Source: Bacteroidales bacterium UBA5206
GTDB taxonomy: Bacteria > Bacteroidota > Bacteroidia > Bacteroidales > Tenuifilaceae
Direction of reading: 5' to 3'
Assembly (NCBI GenBank): GCA_002412705.1
Contig: DHVO01000217.1
Span: 1 to 9,268 of the forward strand
DNA: 9,268 nucleotides
Part shown: in pieces, positions 1-7,186 of the stretch
Layout of the letters: every line of letters starts with the position of its first letter
How positions within the stretch are numbered: position 1 is the first letter of the stretch
Translations under genes and position numbers: made by a program
The notes under the pieces: model-generated
What the model was told of the DNA's origin: nothing
The model's input: the letters and a program-made list of their open reading frames with translations, nothing else
Database searches by the model: none

Positions 1-42
1 CCACATAATCATGTGGCGATTTATAGCAGCAATAAATAATAA

Positions 43-77
43 AACCCCTGACAGGGTTTCAAACCCTGTCAGGGGTT
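43..77. terminator. Perfect long palindrome, likely terminator of the rsgA-AIM24 unit
   Basis: Two 17-base arms (43-59 and 61-77) are perfectly complementary around a single central base, giving a very stable hairpin on either strand. It lies 83 bases beyond the stop codon of the AIM24-family gene. In that gene's direction it is followed by a T-rich stretch (TTTTATTATTTATT), as expected of an intrinsic terminator. In the plus direction the following tract is weaker (GTTTCTTT). A related hairpin lies at 7116-7150, so this is probably one copy of a dispersed palindromic element used as a terminator. Confidence 0.7.
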
Positions 78-79
78 GT

Positions 80-110
80 TTCTTTGCGGCTTAGCGGCTT
101 CGCGAGAAAA
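80..110. repeat. Intergenic TTTGCG/GCGGCTT repeat-like stretch
   Basis: The stretch between the palindrome and the AIM24 stop codon reads as tandem short units: GCGGCTTA then GCGGCTTC, ending in GCGAGAAAA. It resembles an intergenic repeat I recall from many Bacteroidota genomes (TTTGCG...TTTGCGAGAAA). That identification is from memory; the tandem GCGGCTT is seen directly. No coding function is apparent. Confidence 0.35.
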
Positions 111-160
111 CCAAGTTCCCAATATCTTAGCGTGCGGCTTTACAAGGAAGTGCCAAAGTA

Positions 161-928
161 CTATCCTTCCAACAATCCACCTAAAATAGAGCGAGATTCT
201 TTGCCTGTGTTATTTCCGTATGGCGATATGGCCCTAATGAGCTTACTAATAGGCATAGACTGTAACCATACCCTTCCTGTTCCTCTAAGTGTGGCAAGAA
301 AAAGACCTTCGCCGCCAAACACCATGCTTTTTAGGCTTCCCGAAGTTTCAACATCAAAATCAATTTGCGATTCAAACGCAACAATGCATCCCGTGTCAAT
401 TCGGAGAACCTCGTTGTTTAGCTGTTTCTCAATAACAGTGCCTCCAGCGTGAACAAAAGCCATCCCATCGCCCTCTAACCGTTGGAGTATGAAACCCTCG
501 CCACCAACTAAACCAGCACCTAGTTTGCGGTTAAACTGCATGCTAATTTGAGTTCCCAGCGCAGCGCAGAGGAAGCCGTCCTTTTGAACAATAAGCCTGT
601 TGCCCGATTTCTGTAAATCGATGGGGATGATTGTGCCAGGATAAGGTGCAGCAAACGCAACGTGCCTTTTACCATACCCTCTATTAGTGAAATGGGTCAT
701 GAAGATAGATTCGCCTGTTAACGCTCTGGCACCAGCAGAGAATAGCTTACCTAGAAAATTCTGGTTGGGCTGAGAACCATCGCCCAAACGGGTTTCGAAG
801 GCAATGCCCTCTTCCATATAAACCATTGCGCCAGCTTCGGCTATTACTGTTTCCTGTGGGTCGAGCTCAACTTCAACAAGTTGAATGGACTCACCCATAA
901 TTTTGTAGTCGATTTCGTGCGATCTCAT
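161..928 (-). CDS. AIM24 / TIGR00266 family protein
   Basis: This 255-residue protein belongs to the AIM24 family (PF01987, TIGR00266), a widespread beta-rich family of unknown biochemical role in bacteria; the eukaryotic namesake is mitochondrial. The family signature is the pair of glycine-rich repeats GGEGFILQRLEGDG (142-155) and GGEGLFLATLRGTG (205-218), each followed by an aromatic/hydrophobic strand. The N-terminal segment EAGAMVYMEEGI (31-42) is also typical. There is no signal peptide or membrane segment, so it is probably cytoplasmic. Length is normal for the family. The ATG at 928 lies 12 bases after the rsgA stop, so the two are very likely co-transcribed, with termination at the palindrome 43-77. 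No Shine-Dalgarno sequence is obvious. Family assignment is confident; function is unknown. Confidence 0.9.
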   Translation of the reverse strand: MRSHEIDYKIMGESIQLVEVELDPQETVIAEAGAMVYMEEGIAFETRLGDGSQPNQNFLGKLFSAGARALTGESIFMTHFTNRGYGKRHVAFAAPYPGTIIPIDLQKSGNRLIVQKDGFLCAALGTQISMQFNRKLGAGLVGGEGFILQRLEGDGMAFVHAGGTVIEKQLNNEVLRIDTGCIVAFESQIDFDVETSGSLKSMVFGGEGLFLATLRGTGRVWLQSMPISKLIRAISPYGNNTGKESRSILGGLLEG

Positions 929-940
929 TGCTTAACGGTT

Positions 941-1870
941 TTAGGTTCTATACTTTTCATCTTCGTCGTTAAATAAGCTCATGTAACTTAAATACCTGGA
1001 GGGGTATATAAGATTTTCGTCCACCGCTTTAAGTACGGCACAACCGGGCTCATGTATGTGTGTACAATTGTAAAACTTACAGTCCTTAGCATACTTAAAA
1101 AGATCGGGGAAGAAATGGGAGATCTCATTCTGCTCCATATCCACAACACCAAATCCTTTTATACCCGGAGTGTCAATTATGTAGCCACCCTGTTTTAGCT
1201 TAAACATCTCGCTAAAAGTTGTGGTGTGCTTACCCTTAAGATGGTAACCCGATATTTCACCTGTTTTTAGGTTGAGACCAGGTTCAATAAGATTTACAAG
1301 GGTTGATTTGCCAACACCTGAGTTTCCCGATAGGAGGCTAACCTTACTTACAAGGAGTTCCCTTAATGCATCAATGTTATAACCTGTTTTTGCAGAGACT
1401 TCTACGCAGTTATAGTTGATGTTTCTGTATAGGTTAACAATATAGCTTAGCTTATCTTTTAGCTCATCCTGAAAAAGGTCAACCTTGTTAAAAACCAGCG
1501 TGGCGGGAATTCTATATGCCTCGGCAGTAGCAAGGTACCTGTCGATAAACTCTAGCTGGGTTGTTGGGAAATCTATGGTGATAACCAGCACGGCTTGATC
1601 TATGTTGGCGGCAATAATATGCGCTTCGCGCGATAGGTTAATGGAGCGGCGAATAATATAGTTCTGGCGATCGTGTACGCGTTCAATAGAGCCTGCCTCC
1701 TCATCGCTTTCTAGGGTAAAATCAACCCAGTCGCCAACCGTTACCGGATTGGTTGTTTTTGTTCCCTTTAGGCGGAGCTTCCCCCTAATTTTGCAGCTGT
1801 ACGTATTCCCATCCTCGTCTTCAACCGTGTACCAGCTTCCCGTTGATTTTAAGACTAAACCCTTCTTCAT
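941..1870 (-). CDS. rsgA: Ribosome small-subunit-dependent GTPase A (RsgA/YjeQ)
   Basis: RsgA is a GTPase that checks late maturation of the 30S ribosomal subunit. The protein has 309 residues, normal for the family, with an N-terminal OB-fold (about 1-70). The GTPase motifs come in the circularly permuted order diagnostic of the family: G4 NKVD (128-131), G5 SAKTG (159-163), P-loop GNSGVGKST (182-190), G2 around GKHTTT (213-218), then G3 DTPG (233-236). A C-terminal zinc knuckle is present, with C264, C269, H271 (or H273) and C277. All catalytic and metal positions look intact. The start at 1870 (ATG AAG AAG) is preceded by A/T-rich sequence with only a weak -7-like TATTTTTA. The gene lies downstream of the terminator at 1959-2000, so it probably has its own promoter, and it leads the AIM24 gene by 12 bases. 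Confidence 0.97.
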   Translation of the reverse strand: MKKGLVLKSTGSWYTVEDEDGNTYSCKIRGKLRLKGTKTTNPVTVGDWVDFTLESDEEAGSIERVHDRQNYIIRRSINLSREAHIIAANIDQAVLVITIDFPTTQLEFIDRYLATAEAYRIPATLVFNKVDLFQDELKDKLSYIVNLYRNINYNCVEVSAKTGYNIDALRELLVSKVSLLSGNSGVGKSTLVNLIEPGLNLKTGEISGYHLKGKHTTTFSEMFKLKQGGYIIDTPGIKGFGVVDMEQNEISHFFPDLFKYAKDCKFYNCTHIHEPGCAVLKAVDENLIYPSRYLSYMSLFNDEDEKYRT

Positions 1871-1958
1871 CTTTTACTCGTTATGGTGTAAAAATATGTA
1901 TTCTTTACCTAATCCCGAATGGGTTTAGTACATTTTAATGGAGCTAACGCCTACAGTT

Positions 1959-2000
1959 ATAAAAACAAAAGCCCTCTTGAAGAGGGCCTTTTGTTTTTAT
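1959..2000. terminator. Strong bidirectional-type terminator after the yitT-like gene
   Basis: The arms 1959-1978 and 1980-2000 pair over about 20 positions with one bulged base. The core CCCTCTT/AAGAGGG is flanked by ATAAAAACAAAA on one side and TTTTGTTTTTAT on the other. A GC-rich stem ending in a U-tract on either strand is a classical intrinsic terminator. It starts 10 bases past the stop codon of the YitT-family gene and separates the GT9-ferredoxin-YitT group from rsgA. Confidence 0.85.
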
Positions 2001-2010
2001 GGGTAAAACG

Positions 2011-2922
2011 TTAATCCACTTTTTCTAGCGGTTTAAAGCCGTACCCCAGAATTTCGTTGGCATCTATAACCGTTACAAATGCGTTGGGATCAATCTCTAT
2101 AATAAAATCCTTAATCATGTGTACTTCCCTACGGCTAAGGGTGGTGTAAATTATTTTGCGCTCTTGTCCTTCCCACATTCCCACTCCGTTAATAAGTGTA
2201 CCACCCCGTTCAAGGTCGAACATTAACTTATGTCTAATCTCCTCGTACTTGTCGGAGATAATAAGTAGCGCTTTATCGAAGTTGGCGCCCGATATGGTCA
2301 TGTCGATAACCTTACCCGTAATGTAAATAACAATCCAAGAGTAAAGCGGAATTTCCCAGTCGCCAAAGGCAACAAGTGCTAGTAGAACAATGGCCGAATC
2401 AACATAAATCATTAGCTGCCCAAGTGGAAGCCTAGTATATTTGGCAATTATCATGGCAATGATATCGGAACCGCCGCTTGTTGCACGGGTTTTAAATATC
2501 AGACCCAACCCAAAACCAATTAGTACACCTCCGTAAATAGACGACAAAAGAGGATTGTTTACCAATGGTTCGTAGCCAAAAACGTAGTGCTGAGCATCAA
2601 TAAAAACAGAGGTTAGCACAAACCCTACAATGGTTTTTACCCCGAAGCGTGGGCCCAACACCTTTATGCCGATTATTGTTAGCGGGATGTTAAGCACTAG
2701 CCCTACAGCGCCAATGGGAAGACCATCGGGGAAGGCAGCAAAAACACCTTTGGTTAGGTAGTGCACAATAATGCCAATACCGTAAACACCACCCGGTGCA
2801 ATGCGATGGGGATCGACAAAAAGCACAAAGCCTGCGGCAAGTATAAACGAGCCAAGTGTTATTAGTCCATAAGACTTAAACCATTGCTTGCTAAATGGTT
2901 TCTCTTTTGATTTGCTCCACAT
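2011..2922 (-). CDS. YitT family membrane protein (DUF161 + DUF2179)
   Basis: This 303-residue integral inner-membrane protein has the YitT family layout. Five to six hydrophobic segments lie at about 18-36, 45-57, 69-90, 96-114, 127-144 and 170-204. The conserved GGSDI motif (150-154) follows the fifth. A soluble C-terminal DUF2179 domain occupies about 236-295 (GVGMWEGQERKIIYTTLSRR, then DPNAFVTVIDANEILG). The family is abundant in Firmicutes and Bacteroidota; transport is often proposed but no substrate is established. The gene follows the ferredoxin gene after 52 bases on the same strand and ends just before the terminator at 1959-2000, so it is probably the last gene of the GT9-ferredoxin-YitT unit. 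I see no convincing separate promoter in the 52-base gap. Confidence 0.92.
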   Translation of the reverse strand: MWSKSKEKPFSKQWFKSYGLITLGSFILAAGFVLFVDPHRIAPGGVYGIGIIVHYLTKGVFAAFPDGLPIGAVGLVLNIPLTIIGIKVLGPRFGVKTIVGFVLTSVFIDAQHYVFGYEPLVNNPLLSSIYGGVLIGFGLGLIFKTRATSGGSDIIAMIIAKYTRLPLGQLMIYVDSAIVLLALVAFGDWEIPLYSWIVIYITGKVIDMTISGANFDKALLIISDKYEEIRHKLMFDLERGGTLINGVGMWEGQERKIIYTTLSRREVHMIKDFIIEIDPNAFVTVIDANEILGYGFKPLEKVD

Positions 2923-2974
2923 GGGTTACAAATTATGATTGTTGATGGAATAGAAATATGTGTAGTAATTACCA

Positions 2975-3199
2975 CTAGTCTCTAATTGCGTTTACAGGGC
3001 ACACTTCAATGGACTCTTTTACATGCGACATGTATGCATCGGTTATAGTAACGGTACATATATCTTGATCGGGTTCGCAGGAAGAGTCAGTGGGTTCCAC
3101 TTTGCCATCGGCACGCGAAATTTGCCAAAGCTCGGGAGCCGCCGAAACGCAGAACCTACAACCTATGCACTTGTAACGAAGCAGTTTTACTTTTTTCAC
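2975..3199 (-). CDS. Small single-cluster [4Fe-4S] ferredoxin
   Basis: This 74-residue soluble electron carrier has one 4Fe-4S binding pattern: C11-x2-C14-x2-C17 near the N terminus and the distant C67 in a CPVNAI motif near the C terminus. That is the layout of single-cluster ferredoxins (Fer4_13-like). Two further cysteines, C41 and C48, lie in the central loop and may form a disulfide or be incidental. The start is GTG at 3199, placed two bases after the TAG stop of the GT9 gene, which suggests translational coupling. No upstream ATG is possible without a large overlap. Its redox partner is not evident: neither the glycosyltransferase before it nor the YitT protein after it is known to need an electron donor. 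Confidence 0.88.
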   Translation of the reverse strand: MKKVKLLRYKCIGCRFCVSAAPELWQISRADGKVEPTDSSCEPDQDICTVTITDAYMSHVKESIEVCPVNAIRD

Positions 3200-3201
3200 A
3201 G

Positions 3202-4245
3202 CTATAATGTTTGTATTGCACTTTCAATCCTCTCCACAACCATTTGGGGGGTAATATTGTTCATGCATGCGTAATCTTTTCTAAAACATGGCTTGTCGCC
3301 AAAAACGGAACATGGTCTGCAGCTTAGATCTACTTGTACTGCTAGCTCCTGCGATTGTTCCCAACCGTAAAACCCAGCAAAAGGATGCGTAGCGCCCCAA
3401 ATGCTAACTACCGGTGTTTGTACTAATGAGGCAAGGTGCATGTTGGCCGAGTCCATGGAGAGCATAACATCTAGGTTCGACATTACCCTTAGCTCCCCGT
3501 CGAGCTTTAGCTTACCAGCAAGCGATATTGTGTTGGAGAACTTTGATTCCCACGATTGTAGTGTTTCCGTTTCCTGTGGCCCTCCGCCAAAAAGGAACAG
3601 CTTTGTGTTTTCCCTTGCTGATAGGAGCTTAATAACCTCCTCCATTTTGTTAAGCGGATATATTTTGCCCTTGTGCTTTGCGAATGGGGCTATGCCAATC
3701 CAAGTACAATCCTTATTGCCCAGGATCGTCTCCTCTGCACCTTGAAGTTTACAGGGTTTTGACATTAAACCTCCAAACGAGATGGTGTTGTTTAAACCTA
3801 AGGCTTTAAACACATTGGCATACCTAACCACGCTGTGGCCAAGCTGTGCAAAAACTTTATTGTTTTTGCGGGTAAGCGCTCTTTTTTCCTTACGCCCCTT
3901 GTCAATTACTGCAATTTGAGGAATAGAAGCAGAAAGAAGCAGCCTAAGTATTTTGGTTCTAAGCACATTGTGTAAATCGGCATAGCAACAGAACTCGCCA
4001 GTTTGCTTAAGCTCCTTGGCAAGTTTATACATACCCAAAAAACCTTTGTGCTTGCCCTTTAAATCGGCCTTAACAAAGGTGATTCCTGTAATGCCCGAAA
4101 CCATTGGTGCAGCGAATCCCTGCGATACAAAAACAATTTCATAATCGGGGTTTTGCTTTACAATGGACCAAAGAACAGGGATGGTCATGGCAACATCACC
4201 CAGAGCGCTGAATCGCGTAACAAGAATTCGCTTTTTATTTGGCAT
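3202..4245 (-). CDS. Glycosyltransferase family 9 (LPS heptosyltransferase-type)
   Basis: This 347-residue cytoplasmic/peripheral glycosyltransferase has a GT-B fold. The N terminus carries the GT9 signature RFSALGDVAMTIPVL (11-25), which binds the acceptor side. The C-terminal half has the nucleotide-sugar domain: FGGGPQE (219-225), the switch region LAGKLKL (242-248), DSANMH (265-270, the D-x-A/G-x-x-H motif) and PVVSIWGATHPF (278-289). The tail has four cysteines, C309, C312, C320 and C327, in the CRPC...C...CM pattern seen in many family members. By family it should transfer a heptose or related sugar from an ADP- or nucleotide-linked donor to the lipopolysaccharide core; the exact sugar cannot be read from sequence. 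It begins the ferredoxin-YitT unit and lies 110 bases downstream of the DUF4254 gene, with a hairpin between them. Confidence 0.93.
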   Translation of the reverse strand: MPNKKRILVTRFSALGDVAMTIPVLWSIVKQNPDYEIVFVSQGFAAPMVSGITGITFVKADLKGKHKGFLGMYKLAKELKQTGEFCCYADLHNVLRTKILRLLLSASIPQIAVIDKGRKEKRALTRKNNKVFAQLGHSVVRYANVFKALGLNNTISFGGLMSKPCKLQGAEETILGNKDCTWIGIAPFAKHKGKIYPLNKMEEVIKLLSARENTKLFLFGGGPQETETLQSWESKFSNTISLAGKLKLDGELRVMSNLDVMLSMDSANMHLASLVQTPVVSIWGATHPFAGFYGWEQSQELAVQVDLSCRPCSVFGDKPCFRKDYACMNNITPQMVVERIESAIQTL

Positions 4246-4290
4246 GTAACCTGGAGTTTGTGAGTTTATAGCTTTCGGTGGTTTTAATTT

Positions 4291-4329
4291 TTAAAAAGGC
4301 TACCGGCAATTGCGCGGTAACCTTTTTAA
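4291..4329 (-). terminator. Terminator-like hairpin between the DUF4254 gene and the GT9 gene
   Basis: The arms 4291-4305 and 4315-4329 pair over 15 positions. The only imperfection is a C/A mismatch on the plus strand, which becomes a G-U wobble in a minus-strand transcript, so the structure favours minus-strand RNA. The inner GCAATTGC is itself self-complementary. The stem ends in CCTTTTT in the minus direction. It lies 27 bases after the stop of the DUF4254 gene and 46 bases before the GT9 start, and may end or attenuate transcription there. Confidence 0.65.
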
Positions 4330-4355
4330 AATTTATATAGTTGTCGCTTTACCAA

Positions 4356-4961
4356 TTATTTACCAGCGTATAGAACTGGGTTTAGCGATGGATCGTTGTA
4401 CATCTTCATTTGCTTGTACACCTTCATGTACTTTCGTCCAGTTTCGATATCGCTAAGCAGCTGATCGATTGCCGAAGAGAGGTCAACCCTTTGCTCAAGT
4501 AACGTTTTGTACTTAACGTCGCATTTGGCAATGTGCTCTGGAGTTGCATCGGTGCGCTTTACCTCTTGCTCCATGTGGTAAATCTTAAGGGCAAGGATGG
4601 AAAGGCGGTCCACAGCCCACGCGGGGCTCTCTGTATTAATGGTTGCGTCGGCGGCAGGTTTTACGCTGCTGTACTTCTCTAGGAAGTAGCTGTCGATCAT
4701 CTCAACAAGATCGGTACGATCCTGATTTGAGCTATCGATACGTCTTTTTATCTCTAGCGCTTTAACAGGATCAATTTGCGGATCCCTAATAATATCTTCT
4801 AGGTGCCATTGTACAGCATCAATCCAGTTCTTGGTGAACAGTGAGTGCTCAATGGTTCCTGGAGTAAACGGAATGGTTGGGGTTGCATCAACGTTATCCA
4901 TAGTATGGTAGTGCAGGGTGCAGTCCCAGAAAATTTTGTTGCAAAGTTGGCTGAACGTCAT
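4356..4961 (-). CDS. DUF4254 domain-containing protein
   Basis: This 201-residue, mostly helical, soluble protein has no signal peptide. I recognise it as DUF4254, a family of unknown function known mainly from Bacteroidota. The conserved blocks are NWIDAVQWHLEDIIRDP (45-61), IKRRIDSSNQDRTDLVE (71-87), INTESPAWAVDRLSILALKI (108-127) and a C-terminal KYMKVYKQMKMYNDPSLN (177-194). The absence of gaps in these blocks points to a complete gene, and the length is usual. DUF4254 genes often sit next to GT9-type glycosyltransferase genes, as here, which suggests a link to surface-glycan assembly. That link is inference from context; no catalytic residues are recognisable. Start: ATG at 4961, the first codon giving the conserved N-terminal MTFSQLCNKIF. 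Confidence 0.88.
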   Translation of the reverse strand: MTFSQLCNKIFWDCTLHYHTMDNVDATPTIPFTPGTIEHSLFTKNWIDAVQWHLEDIIRDPQIDPVKALEIKRRIDSSNQDRTDLVEMIDSYFLEKYSSVKPAADATINTESPAWAVDRLSILALKIYHMEQEVKRTDATPEHIAKCDVKYKTLLEQRVDLSSAIDQLLSDIETGRKYMKVYKQMKMYNDPSLNPVLYAGK

Positions 4962-4984
4962 GATACTCTGAATTTGATTTCACG

Positions 4985-4992
4985 CAAATATG
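4985..4992 (-). promoter_or_regulatory. Possible -7 box for the DUF4254 gene
   Basis: Read on the minus strand, 4992-4985 is CATATTTG, one base away from the Bacteroidetes -7 consensus TAnnTTTG. It lies 23 bases before the ATG, a typical leader length. No clear TTTG/TTG element is visible at the expected upstream distance, so the call is weak. Confidence 0.35.
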
Positions 4993-5136
4993 GTAAAGTT
5001 TTTTTACTCTAGGAAAGAACGTGTTGTGTAACGTAGATTATCCATTTGCCAAATTTCCAACTTTTAGCGGTTGTAACACTGACATCAATCACCAAACAAA
5101 GGGCAATATAGCTGCTGCTGTACAAACATTTTGCTC

Positions 5137-5144
5137 TAATTTTG
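5137..5144 (+). promoter_or_regulatory. -7 box for the AsmA-GT51 gene
   Basis: TAATTTTG matches the Bacteroidetes primary-sigma -7 consensus TAnnTTTG exactly and ends 18 bases before the ATG at 5163. No good TTTG lies about 19-23 bases upstream, where the sequence is GCTGCTGCTG, so the -33 element would be poor. The 201-base spacer 4962-5162 is otherwise unremarkable: I see no RNA gene or ORF in it. Confidence 0.5.
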
Positions 5145-5162
5145 TCCCTTTAAAAAATTACT

Positions 5163-7103
5163 ATGTTACAGATATTTAGGTGGAACCGAATTGTTGGGGT
5201 AACATCCATTGTTTTGTTTGTTCTGCTAATCCTTTTTTTCTGCCGAAACTACATTCTTCGAGGTGTGGTTAATGCAAAAATTGCTGCCGTTGAGGCGCGA
5301 TATGGTATTGATGTGCAGTACCGCACCATTACATGGAATGGATTAAGAACCATTCGTATAGCCGATTTTTTTGTTTATGACGCCCACCGCGATACGCTTG
5401 TCTCTCTTTCTAAAGCAAAAGTTGTACTGGCCTTTAAGGAGCTTATTAGAGGAAAGGTTAACCCGCTACAGGTAAATGCCGATTCGTTAAATGTTATGCT
5501 AAAGGGGTTGAGTTTGGCTCCATCGAAAGCTGCTGCATTGAGCGCTGAGACCTTTTCCGTTGACACCACTCAACACGATATTAGATTTGATACACGAAAT
5601 ATAAATAGGCTATTACGATTGGTTATTGGAATATCTACTTCCGATATTAATATAACAAACTTCTCGTTTCTGTATGCCGACTCAGCAACCCAATTCAACT
5701 TGCAAGCTCCAAGCATATCTAGCCTTGATGGCAAGTTTAGCTCTACAATTAGCTACTCCGAGAATAGCATGAAGGGCGTTGTTGTTGCCACTGGCCAAAC
5801 GAGCAAGCATAACAGGACAATTAGCTTTAGTTTTAATGGTGCCAATGGCGAGGTTGTTGAAATACCCTATATTAACAGGCTGCTGGGAGCACAGGCCAAA
5901 TTTTCATCTTTAAATATTTCCCTGGATGGCACCTTGTTGCAATCCGATAGCATAATGGTTTCTGTTGGGGCTAATGTTCGTAACCTGTTATTTTACCACG
6001 CGCTGCTTTCCGATAGGCAGGTAATGCTCCAAAGTGGCGATGCCCATTTTGATATCGCCTTGTCATCACAAAAGATAACCATAGATTCCTCTAGCTTTAT
6101 AAGGATGAATAGCCTTACCGTTCCTTTTTATGTTGATGTTGATACACGAAGTAGCGTAAAGCTTAAGGTTGCTGCAAATACAGGATTTGTTAAGGCTGCC
6201 GATCTTTTTGGCTCGTTGCCCCAAGGACTATTCACAACACTGGATGGAATAGGTGTGAGTGGGGAGCTGCGCTACATGTTGCAAACCGATATCGATTTTC
6301 TAAACCCCGATAGCCTTAAGTTCTTTAGTAGTTTGGAACCCCGCAATTTCCGATTGGTACATCAGGGCGCAACGGACTTTACCGCACTAAGCGATACGTT
6401 TACGCATAGTGTGTATGTAAATGGGAGCTTGGTTAGACAGCTGCATAGTCCCAGTTTTGTTCCCATTAGCAGCATATCATCGTACTTGGTAAGCGCAGTT
6501 GTTGCATCGGAGGATGGTGGTTACTGGTCGCACAAGGGTTTCGATGCCGAAGGGTTTAGGTATGCGCTAGCAAAAAACATAAAGCAGAAACGATTTGCAC
6601 GTGGAGGTAGTACCATTAGCCAACAGTTGGTTAAGAATATCTACCTAAACCAAAAAAAGAACCTAATGCGCAAAGCCGAGGAGGCTCTTATTGTTTGGCT
6701 AATTGAGAATAACCAGTTGGTTAGCAAGGAGCGTATGCTCGAGGTGTACTTTAATATTATTGAGTGGGGACCCAATGTTTATGGCGTTAGGGAGGCATCC
6801 CAGTTTTACTTTGATGTGGAGCCCCAAGACCTATCGCTAAATCAGTCGCTTTACCTTGCTAGCATTGTACCAAGCCCGTTGAGCTATAGGTTCCGTTTCG
6901 ATTCCCTGGGTGTTTTGCGAAACGACGTTGCCAGCGATTTTTTCCATTTTGTTTCAAATACCCTATTTACTCGCGGTTTAATTAATCAGCAGGAGTTAGA
7001 CTCTGTAAACACCAATGTTTTCCTTACAGGCGAAGCCTTAAACTACCTAAAACGGGTTGCGGTTGATTCGGTGAGTATGGATTCTACTATAACTTTTAAT
7101 TAG
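5163..7103 (+). CDS. AsmA-like/GT51 fusion: membrane-anchored peptidoglycan glycosyltransferase
   Basis: The 646-residue protein has one N-terminal membrane anchor (about 10-27). A long periplasmic region (about 30-420) starts like an AsmA/TamB-type domain (RYGIDVQYRTITWNGLRTIR, 46-65, then LSKAKVVLAFKELIRGKVN, 82-100) and continues as beta-strand-rich repeats. The C-terminal GT51 domain (about 435-610) polymerises lipid II glycan chains. Its motifs are: EDGGYWSHKG (450-459; E450 is the expected catalytic base; Y replaces the usual F), RGGSTISQQLVKN (480-492), RKAEEA (503-508), KERMLEVYFNIIEWG (522-536), NVYGV (538-542) and LSLNQSLYLASIVPSP (557-572), where Q561 stands at the usual E. There is no transpeptidase domain, so it is a monofunctional glycosyltransferase, not a classical class A PBP. 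It is divergent from the DUF4254 gene and convergent with the U32 gene. The GT51 assignment is strong; the AsmA-like call rests on pattern recognition. Confidence 0.9.
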   Translation: MLQIFRWNRIVGVTSIVLFVLLILFFCRNYILRGVVNAKIAAVEARYGIDVQYRTITWNGLRTIRIADFFVYDAHRDTLVSLSKAKVVLAFKELIRGKVNPLQVNADSLNVMLKGLSLAPSKAAALSAETFSVDTTQHDIRFDTRNINRLLRLVIGISTSDINITNFSFLYADSATQFNLQAPSISSLDGKFSSTISYSENSMKGVVVATGQTSKHNRTISFSFNGANGEVVEIPYINRLLGAQAKFSSLNISLDGTLLQSDSIMVSVGANVRNLLFYHALLSDRQVMLQSGDAHFDIALSSQKITIDSSSFIRMNSLTVPFYVDVDTRSSVKLKVAANTGFVKAADLFGSLPQGLFTTLDGIGVSGELRYMLQTDIDFLNPDSLKFFSSLEPRNFRLVHQGATDFTALSDTFTHSVYVNGSLVRQLHSPSFVPISSISSYLVSAVVASEDGGYWSHKGFDAEGFRYALAKNIKQKRFARGGSTISQQLVKNIYLNQKKNLMRKAEEALIVWLIENNQLVSKERMLEVYFNIIEWGPNVYGVREASQFYFDVEPQDLSLNQSLYLASIVPSPLSYRFRFDSLGVLRNDVASDFFHFVSNTLFTRGLINQQELDSVNTNVFLTGEALNYLKRVAVDSVSMDSTITFN

Positions 7104-7115
7104 GTGATATAAAAA

Positions 7116-7150
7116 TACCTCTTACAGGGTTTTAAATCCTGTAAGAGGTT
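7116..7150. terminator. Shared hairpin terminator between convergent genes
   Basis: The arms 7117-7132 and 7134-7149 pair over 16 positions; the one imperfection (G7129/T7137) is a G-U wobble in plus-strand RNA. It lies 13 bases after the stop of the GT51 gene and 37 bases from the stop of the convergent U32 gene. T-rich tracts follow on both sides (GGCTTTTAT on plus, ATTTTTATATC on minus), so it can serve both genes. It matches the palindrome at 43-77 at 28 of 35 aligned positions. Confidence 0.75.
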
Positions 7151-7186
7151 GGCTTTTATAATATCTTTAGTAAACCGATATCTCTT

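Noticed and set aside
1..16. Hairpin CCACAT-AATC-ATGTGG at the left window edge
   Set aside because: A 6-base-pair stem with a 4-base loop is present, but it is cut off from any upstream context and has no T-tract; it could belong to a gene outside the window.
84..452. Plus-strand open frame opposite the AIM24 gene
   Set aside because: It is antisense to a gene with clear family motifs and has no recognisable protein features of its own.
3023..3745. Plus-strand open frames opposite the ferredoxin and GT9 genes
   Set aside because: They are shadows of two well-supported minus-strand genes.
5044..5054. Short palindrome ATTTG-C-CAAAT in the divergent spacer as an operator
   Set aside because: It has only 5-base arms in AT-rich sequence and lies well away from the promoter boxes; expected by chance.
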